Part shown: piece after piece, positions 58,860 to 64,000 of the stretch | Numbering within the stretch: position 1 is the first letter of the stretch | How the letters are laid out: each line of letters opens with the position of its first letter | NCBI GenBank assembly: GCA_031551865.1 | Contig: JAVBMY010000001.1 | Coordinates: 124,001 to 188,000 of the forward strand | Source of the DNA: Rikenella sp031551865 | GTDB lineage: Bacteria > Bacteroidota > Bacteroidia > Bacteroidales > Rikenellaceae | DNA: 64,000 bases | Direction: 5' to 3' | Notes under the pieces: model-generated | The model's database searches: none | What the model saw: the letters and a program-made list of their open reading frames with translations, nothing else | Told to the model about the DNA's origin: nothing | Position numbers and translations under genes: made by a program

Positions 58860-59453
58860 TTATTTCCCCATCATCCGCGCCACGTATTTGCCGATGATGT
58901 CGAACTCGATGTTGACACGGGTACCAGGGCGGAAGGCGTGGAAGTTGGTGTGTTCGTGGGTATAGGGGATGATGGCCACCTGGAAACCGCCCTCGCGCGA
59001 GTTCACGACGGTGAGACTCACGCCGTTCACGGCCACCGAGCCCTTTTCGACGGTAATGTAGCCGGGCTGCGAGGGGTCGGGCGTGTATTCGAAGGTGTAA
59101 TACCAACTTCCTTCGGCCTCTTCGACTTTGATACAGCGGGCGGTGGTATCGACGTGCCCCTGTACGATGTGGCCGTCGAGCAGGGCGTCCATGCGCATGC
59201 TGCGTTCGAGGTTCACTTCGTCGCCCGCGGAGAGGTCGCCCAAGGCGCTCTTTTCGAGGGTTTCGCGGATGGCGGTCACGGTATACGTGTCGCCGTCGAG
59301 CGATACGACGGTCAGGCAGACGCCGTTGTGCGCCACGCTCTGGTCGATGTGGAGCTGGTCGGTGAAGGGGGCGCGCAGGGTGATGTGCACGTTATCGCCT
59401 TCGCGGTCGATGCGGGTTACGGTACCGAGGGCTTCTACGATTCCTGAGAACAT
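58860..59453 (-). CDS. ribE: riboflavin synthase, alpha chain
   Basis: Makes riboflavin by exchanging a four-carbon unit between two lumazine molecules. The 197 residues hold two similar lumazine-binding halves: MFSGIVEALG and NGVCLTVV in the first, GHIVQGHVD and NGVSLTVV in the second. The ATG at 59453 gives the conserved MFSGIVE start; upstream open sequence is repeat H. I see no FMN riboswitch in the leader. Confidence 0.95.
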   Translation of the reverse strand: MFSGIVEALGTVTRIDREGDNVHITLRAPFTDQLHIDQSVAHNGVCLTVVSLDGDTYTVTAIRETLEKSALGDLSAGDEVNLERSMRMDALLDGHIVQGHVDTTARCIKVEEAEGSWYYTFEYTPDPSQPGYITVEKGSVAVNGVSLTVVNSREGGFQVAIIPYTHEHTNFHAFRPGTRVNIEFDIIGKYVARMMGK

Positions 59454-59781
59454 GTTCGTTGCTGTTTTAGCGGTTAATATCTGGGGCTGTATGGCCTTTT
59501 TCGGTGTAAGAGTGCGAAACCCAAACCGGCCGGGCGGTATGCCCTCAGGCGTGCTTAGCGGAGCGGCGCCCGTGGCAAGCACGGAGATCACTTGCGAGCT
59601 ATGCTGTGAGCTAGTAGGAGCAAGAGGCCATGAAATGGACTCAGGCCGAACGCCCGGCCCTACGGTACGCTGAAAGCGCATGGGGCCGGGGCCGGGCCCT
59701 TCTTTTCTCTGCGAAGGCAATAGCGTTTGCGCGGGCCGCTTCTCTGCGAAGAGTGCGCATCGTCCGTAGTACCAATTTCCC
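59454..59781 (+). repeat. gap with composite repeat H, copy 2
   Basis: 59545-59643 repeats 28165-28070 (opposite strand there): GCGTGCTTAGCGGAGC, CCCGTGGCAAG, CTAGTAGGAGCAAGAG, CCATGAAATGGAC. It continues into a CGCCCGGCCC/GGGCCGGGGC hairpin to about 59700. No gene in this gap. Confidence 0.7.
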
Positions 59782-60990
59782 TTATGCGTTCCTGGCCGCC
59801 CGGCCCAGGCGCGGTGCGCGCTCGAAGGGGCGGGTGCGGTCGAACAGGTAGCGGAACGTCACGTGCGTCTTCCATTTCACGGCCCTCACGTAGCTTTCGA
59901 CCATGCGGATCATCAGCGGGTTGAAGTCGCCCACCCAGGCCAGCTCAAGGTAGCCGTAGGCTTCGGGGTTATTGGCGACGAAGGTCTCGAACTTGTTAAT
60001 CATGGCCGCCTCGATCCCGCGCCCCTGGTGCGACGAGGCCACGCCGAACACCACACCGTACAGGTTGCGGCACTTGTGTCGTTTCAGCGCCCACAAAAAA
60101 CGCACCTTTTGCCACAGGCCGAACCGGCCGTGCAGTTTCTGGAAGATCTCGTTGATGTTGGGAATATTGATGAAGAACCCGACGGGCTCGCCGTTGTGGT
60201 AGGCAAAGTAGGCCACGCGCGGGTCGATGATGGGTTTGAGCCCCTTGACTTCTTTGAGGGCTTCCTCGTGGGTCATGGGTTTGACACCGGTGAACTCGGC
60301 CCAGCCGCTGTTGTATACGGTGCGGAAATCGTCGGCCACTTTACGGATGTCGCTCAGGTCGACTTCGAGGAACTGGTACTCGGGGTTGGCGTAGAGGCGT
60401 TCGGCTTTGGCGTAAAGCGCCTCGGGCATCACGTTCAGGTCCAGAATACGCAGATAGGAATATTGGTTGAAATAGTTGCAGAATCCGTAACTCTCGAACA
60501 GCGAAGCGTAATAGAGCTTGTTGTAGGGCATCCCGTAAAGGGGAAAGTCGTTTCCCTCGGCCAGGCAGCCCCACCACATCATCCTTCCGCCGAAGTTCAC
60601 CGGGCCGTCCATGGCTTCCATGCCGCGTTCGGCGAGCCACACGCGGGCGGCGTCGAACAGCATGGCGGCGGCCTGTTGATTGTCGATGCATTCGAAGAAT
60701 CCGCAACGGCCGGTGGGTTGGCTCTCTTCGCGGCTTTGTGCGCGGTTGTAGAAAGCGGCGATACGGCCTACGATTTCGCCGGTCGAACTGTCGGCGAGCA
60801 GCCAGCGGATGGCTTCGCCGCCACCGCCCTCGGTGAAGAGCTTGTTCTTGGCGGGGTCGAATATGGCTTCGATCTGGTCGTCGAGGGGCTGTACCCAATT
60901 CTTGTCGCCTCGGTAGAGGCGCACCGGCAGGTCGAGGAATGCGCGCTTGTCTTTTCGGGTTTTAACTTCTTGCAGTTGGTATTGGCTCAT
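59782..60990 (-). CDS. GNAT-like acyltransferase family protein
   Basis: A 402-residue soluble protein. The C-terminal half (about 215-370) has the strand-helix order of GNAT acetyltransferases, with a V/I-A-S-S-HQGRGIEAAMI segment that resembles the acetyl-CoA pyrophosphate loop (Q/RxxGxG/A). The N-terminal half is a second, divergent GNAT-like unit (residues 5-190, with FGGRMMWWGCLAEG). The substrate is unknown. A -7 box at 61016-61023 fixes its start. Confidence 0.75.
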   Translation of the reverse strand: MSQYQLQEVKTRKDKRAFLDLPVRLYRGDKNWVQPLDDQIEAIFDPAKNKLFTEGGGGEAIRWLLADSSTGEIVGRIAAFYNRAQSREESQPTGRCGFFECIDNQQAAAMLFDAARVWLAERGMEAMDGPVNFGGRMMWWGCLAEGNDFPLYGMPYNKLYYASLFESYGFCNYFNQYSYLRILDLNVMPEALYAKAERLYANPEYQFLEVDLSDIRKVADDFRTVYNSGWAEFTGVKPMTHEEALKEVKGLKPIIDPRVAYFAYHNGEPVGFFINIPNINEIFQKLHGRFGLWQKVRFLWALKRHKCRNLYGVVFGVASSHQGRGIEAAMINKFETFVANNPEAYGYLELAWVGDFNPLMIRMVESYVRAVKWKTHVTFRYLFDRTRPFERAPRLGRAARNA

Positions 60991-61015
60991 GGCAGCGGGG
61001 TTTTCCGGAGAATCA

Positions 61016-61023
61016 CAAAGTTA
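61016..61023 (-). promoter_or_regulatory. -7 box TAACTTTG
   Basis: A minus-strand TAnnTTTG match 26 nt upstream of the start at 60990. Confidence 0.55.
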
Positions 61024-61130
61024 ATTCTTTTCGCGGGGATTTTGGCGACCTGCAGCGCGTTTATCTTCGGACTTATCCGGCACTCGCTGCATCCGGGTAT
61101 CTACGGGAGGGGGCTTTGAATCCCCCGGAT

Positions 61131-61169
61131 AAAAAAGCAGGGTCGCGGCCCGAAGGCGCAACCCTGCTT
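61131..61169 (-). terminator. Rho-independent terminator of eno
   Basis: On the minus strand AAGCAGGGTTGCG faces CGCGACCCTGCTT, followed by TTTT, starting 30 nt after the eno stop. Confidence 0.85.
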
Positions 61170-61198
61170 GCGTTGGTAAATCTACGCGGCGAGGCCGG

Positions 61199-62503
61199 TT
61201 ATTTGCGGTAGACTTTGGTGTAGCCGTAGATAGCTTCGTCGCCAAGCTCTTCTTCGATGCGCAGGAGCTGGTTGTATTTGGCCATGCGGTCGGAGCGGCT
61301 CATCGAACCGGTCTTGATCTGACCCGAGTTGGTGGCCACGGCGATGTCGGCGATGGTGGCGTCTTCGGTTTCGCCCGAGCGGTGCGAGGTGACGCTGGTG
61401 TAGCCGGCGCGGTGGGCCATTTCGATGGCGTCGAGGGTCTCGGTAAGCGAACCAATCTGGTTCACTTTGATGAGGATCGAGTTGGCGCAGCCCATTTCGA
61501 TGCCTTTGCGCAGGAAATCGACGTTGGTCACGAACAGGTCGTCGCCCACGAGCTGGCATTTCCCGCCGAGCTTATCGGTGAGCATTTTCCAGCCGTCCCA
61601 GTCGTTTTCACTCATGCCGTCCTCGATCGAGTCAATGGGGTATTTGGCTACGAGTTCGGCGAGATAGTCGACCTGCTGGGCCGAGGTACGTTTGGCGCCG
61701 CCGGCGCCTTCGAACTTCGAGTAGTCGTAGATACCGTCTTTGCAGAATTCCGAAGCGGCACAGTCAAGGCCGATCGACACTTCACCGCCTTCTTCTTTAC
61801 GGCCGGGTTTGTAACCGGCATTCTTGATGGCCTGGATGATGGATTCGAGGGCGTCTTCGGTGCCTTTGAGGGTGGGGGCGAATCCGCCCTCATCGCCCAC
61901 GGCGGTGCTCAGGCCGCGGTCGTGCAATACTTTCTTGAGGGCGTGGAATACTTCGGCACCCATGCGGAGGCCTTCGCGGAAGCTGGAAGCGCCTACGGGG
62001 CGGATCATGAATTCCTGGAAGGCGATGGGGGCGTCGGAGTGCGAACCGCCGTTGATGATGTTCATCATGGGTACGGGGAGCACTTTGGTGTTGGTGCCGC
62101 CGATGTAGCGGTACAGGGGCATACCGAGGTAGGCGGCGCCGGCTTTGGCCACGGCGAGCGATACGCCGAGGATGGCGTTGGCGCCGAGGTTGCTTTTGGT
62201 CGAGGTGCCGTCGAGGGCGATCATGGCGCGGTCGATGGCGACTTGTTCGGTGACGAGCATGCCGACGATCTCTTTGGCGATCACTTCGTTGACGTTTTGT
62301 ACGGCTTTGAGGACGCCTTTGCCGCCGAAGCGGCCTTTGTCGCCGTCGCGCAGTTCGAGGGCTTCGTTTTCGCCGGTCGAGGCGCCGCTTGGTACGGCGG
62401 CGCGGCCGAAGGCGCCGCTGGCGGTCAGTACTTCTACTTCGATGGTGGGGTTACCGCGGCTGTCGATGATCTCGCGGGCGTGTACGCTGATGATTTGTCC
62501 CAT
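61199..62503 (-). CDS. eno: enolase
   Basis: Converts 2-phosphoglycerate to PEP in glycolysis. The 434 residues carry the usual start (IISVHAREIIDSRGNPTIEVEV), metal and substrate residues in SIEDGMSENDWDGW and LVGDDLFVTN, the catalytic Lys in SILIKVNQIGSLTE, and SHRSGETED. The protein is cytosolic and normally octameric or dimeric. The gene lies downstream of rpoA-rplQ on the same strand. An 18-bp-arm palindrome ends 20 nt before the ATG. Confidence 0.97.
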   Translation of the reverse strand: MGQIISVHAREIIDSRGNPTIEVEVLTASGAFGRAAVPSGASTGENEALELRDGDKGRFGGKGVLKAVQNVNEVIAKEIVGMLVTEQVAIDRAMIALDGTSTKSNLGANAILGVSLAVAKAGAAYLGMPLYRYIGGTNTKVLPVPMMNIINGGSHSDAPIAFQEFMIRPVGASSFREGLRMGAEVFHALKKVLHDRGLSTAVGDEGGFAPTLKGTEDALESIIQAIKNAGYKPGRKEEGGEVSIGLDCAASEFCKDGIYDYSKFEGAGGAKRTSAQQVDYLAELVAKYPIDSIEDGMSENDWDGWKMLTDKLGGKCQLVGDDLFVTNVDFLRKGIEMGCANSILIKVNQIGSLTETLDAIEMAHRAGYTSVTSHRSGETEDATIADIAVATNSGQIKTGSMSRSDRMAKYNQLLRIEEELGDEAIYGYTKVYRK

Positions 62504-62523
62504 GGTGTGGTGTCGTTTTTATG

Positions 62524-62740
62524 GAAAGCTGTTTGAAAATCGGTGTTGATTTTCAAACAGCTTTCGTGGTGTTTTTTGTTGTTCTTTGTATTGGCGTGGT
62601 TTCCGGAATAGTTCCCTTAAAAAAGCCGTGACGCTATCCCTCGCCATATGCCCACGCACCGCGCCAGGTTCTTTTTTAAGGGAACTATCCCAAGCCCCGA
62701 GTATCGAAAAAGCCGGGGGAAGGGGGGGTAGGCGGAGAAG
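62524..62740 (+). repeat. family G element, copy 5
   Basis: Palindrome at 62524-62565 with the same 18-nt arms (GAAAGCTGTTTGAAAATC) as copy 3. GGTTTCCGG follows, then a hairpin at 62605-62690 with arms GGATAGTTCCCTTAAAAAAG (one mismatch) around a loop starting CCGTGACGCTATCCCTCGCC and ending CGCGCCAGGTT. The tail is AAAGCCGGGGGAAGGGGGG. It fills the gap between rplQ and eno. Confidence 0.75.
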
Positions 62741-62763
62741 GGGTTGGGAATCCGCAGGGGGAC

Positions 62764-63285
62764 TTACTCGGCGGCGGTTTCCCCGGCAGCGGGAGCGGCT
62801 ACCTCTTCGGCAACCGGCGCGGCTTTGGGGGTTTCGGCGGGCTTGGCTGCGGGAGCAGCGGCACCTGAACCGGCACGACGGGTACGCTTGGCTGCACCGC
62901 CTGCTTTTTTCTCTTTCACGTAAACGGTGTTGAAGTCTACGAGTTCAATGAAGCAGGTTTCGGCGGCGTCGCCCTGACGGAAACCGGTCTTGAGGATACG
63001 GGTGTATCCGCCGGGACGGTCGGCGATCTGGGGAGCGACAGTACGGAAGAGTTCGGTCACGGCCTCTTTGTTTTTCAGGTAGCTGAATACGGTGCGGCGG
63101 CTGTGGGTGGTGTCTTCTTTGGATTTGGTGATCAGGGGTTCCACGTAGGTGCGCAGCGCTTTGGCTTTGGCCACGGTGGTGCTGATGCGTTTGTGCAGTA
63201 TGAGCGAGGCTGCCATGTTGGCCATCAACGCTTTGCGGTGTGAGGCCTGGCGGCCGAGGTGGTTAATTTTTTTTCCGTGTCTCAT
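62764..63285 (-). CDS. rplQ: 50S ribosomal protein L17
   Basis: Ribosomal large-subunit protein near the exit tunnel. The first 120 of 173 residues are the conserved L17 core (MRHGKKINHLGRQASHRKALMANM as two blocks; GGYTRILKTGFRQGDAAE). The last 50 are a low-complexity tail rich in Ala, Lys and Pro, common in Bacteroidota L17. It follows rpoA by 163 nt, the universal order. Confidence 0.97.
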   Translation of the reverse strand: MRHGKKINHLGRQASHRKALMANMAASLILHKRISTTVAKAKALRTYVEPLITKSKEDTTHSRRTVFSYLKNKEAVTELFRTVAPQIADRPGGYTRILKTGFRQGDAAETCFIELVDFNTVYVKEKKAGGAAKRTRRAGSGAAAPAAKPAETPKAAPVAEEVAAPAAGETAAE

Positions 63286-63448
63286 GGTTTTGGTCTATTC
63301 GGGAATCCCTCGCGGACGAGGGCTCGCTCTGTTACTTGTGTAGAGGGTAATGTCTGTTATCCGGATGGGCCCGCACCGACGTTTGGGCTACCCTTGATTT
63401 GGTTTGTAGCTTCACCGGGTTCCGGCGGGGAAAACAGGCGCTGCCTGC

Positions 63449-64000
63449 TTATTCCTTGTCTAATTTGTATTTGACGACGTCCATGCCGAAATTGAGGCTA
63501 TGGGCCTTGAGCATGTCGTCGAGTTCGGACAATGATTTTTTGCCGAAGTTGCGGAACTTGAGCAGGTCGGAACGCTGCAGGCGCACGAGGTCGCCGATGG
63601 TCTCGACTTCGGCGGCTTTCAGGCAGTTCAGCGCACGCACGGAGAGGTCTTCTTCGGAGAGCTTGGTTTTGAGCAGAGTGCGCATCTGCATGATGTCTTC
63701 GTCGAATTCTTCGGGGACGCTTTGCTCTTCGGTTTCAAGGGTGATTCTCTCGTCGGAGAAGAGCTGGAAGTGGAAGATAAGGATCTTGGCGGCTTCCTTG
63801 AGGGCGTCTTTGGGGTGGATAGATCCGTCGGTGGTGATTTCGAGCGTGAGGCGTTCGTAGTCGGTCTTCTGCTCGACGCGGTAGTTGTCTACCGTGTATT
63901 TCACGTTTTTGATGGGGGTGTGTATCGAGTCGATGGGCAGCAGACCGATGGGGGCGTCGGCGGGTTTGTTCTCTTCGGCGGGAACGTAGCCGCGGCCTTT
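63449..64000 (-). CDS. rpoA: RNA polymerase subunit alpha, 3' part
   Basis: The last 183 residues of RpoA; the gene runs off the right edge of the window. The frame is open from 64000 (KGRGYVPAEENK) down to the stop at 63449. The end of the assembly domain (RLTLEITTDGSIHPKDAL) and the whole C-terminal domain (LSVRALNCLKAAEVETIGDL, FRNFGKKSLSELDDML) are present. Confidence 0.97.
   Translation of the reverse strand, partial: KGRGYVPAEENKPADAPIGLLPIDSIHTPIKNVKYTVDNYRVEQKTDYERLTLEITTDGSIHPKDALKEAAKILIFHFQLFSDERITLETEEQSVPEEFDEDIMQMRTLLKTKLSEEDLSVRALNCLKAAEVETIGDLVRLQRSDLLKFRNFGKKSLSELDDMLKAHSLNFGMDVVKYKLDKE

Noticed and set aside
59454..59781. FMN riboswitch before ribE
   Set aside because: The conserved RFN elements are not visible; the sequence is explained by repeat H.
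1..64000. tRNA or rRNA genes
   Set aside because: I looked through the spacers for the T-loop GTTCGAATC pattern with a paired acceptor and for rRNA blocks and found none, but I could not run a covariance search.

Overview
The window looks like core chromosome of a high-GC member of Bacteroidota, most likely a gut Rikenellaceae (Alistipes-like). The lineage call rests on Bacteroidota-type promoters (a TAnnTTTG -7 box upstream of many genes, once with a TTTG -33 box 20 nt away), on two GH92 mannosidase lipoproteins, and on conserved Bacteroidota gene neighbourhoods (tgt-lptF/G; sigma-54 activator-lptE-TPR-like-secG; rpoA-rplQ). I saw no tRNA, rRNA, CRISPR array, prophage or intact transposase.

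Layout. 1-5.1 kb: zapA and a coiled-coil partner gene, rimO, a small SRPBCC-like gene, folA, and prfB with its programmed +1 frameshift. 5.5-10 kb: a secreted beta-barrel gene with a 41-residue mini-paralogue, then tgt and an LptF/G permease. 10-21 kb: purL, a receiver-receiver-PPDK_N fusion and a large GH92 lipoprotein. 21-30 kb: an rRNA-type methyltransferase, a small outer-membrane barrel behind a strong promoter, a second GH92, a degenerate M23 protein, dxr, a lipoprotein and a sugar nucleotidyltransferase. 30-41 kb: a secreted protein of unknown function, then a galactose set (galM, DUF4153 membrane protein, sugar MFS transporter, galK) and a POT peptide transporter. 41-50 kb: murF, a repeat-containing hypothetical, rsmI, DUF389, xseA, an SDR, xseB and nadE. 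50-64 kb: holA, sigma-54 activator, lptE, hypothetical, secG, trpS, a GT39 glycosyltransferase, ribE, a GNAT-like protein, eno, rplQ and the 3' part of rpoA.

The genes are mostly housekeeping: translation quality and modification (rimO, prfB, tgt, rsmI, trpS), cofactors and isoprenoids (folA, nadE, ribE, dxr), envelope (murF, lptF/G, lptE, secG, GT39) and sugar or peptide uptake with host-glycan trimming (GH92, galactose genes, POT).

The unusual part is the space between genes. Gaps are long (commonly 200-550 bp) and full of dispersed structured repeats in several families. Family B has two small hairpins joined by a conserved purine-rich linker. Family G pairs a short palindrome with a long-stem hairpin whose stem sequence differs in every copy yet stays complementary, followed by an AAAGC-purine tail. 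Family C is a 174-191 bp MITE-like element with TGCTTATCCGC ends, found three times just upstream of genes and in both orientations. Family E is a composite hairpin element, one copy of which is apparently split by a B repeat. Family A is a GGAGAAAT motif followed by a GC-rich hairpin. These families are the best candidates here for something undescribed.
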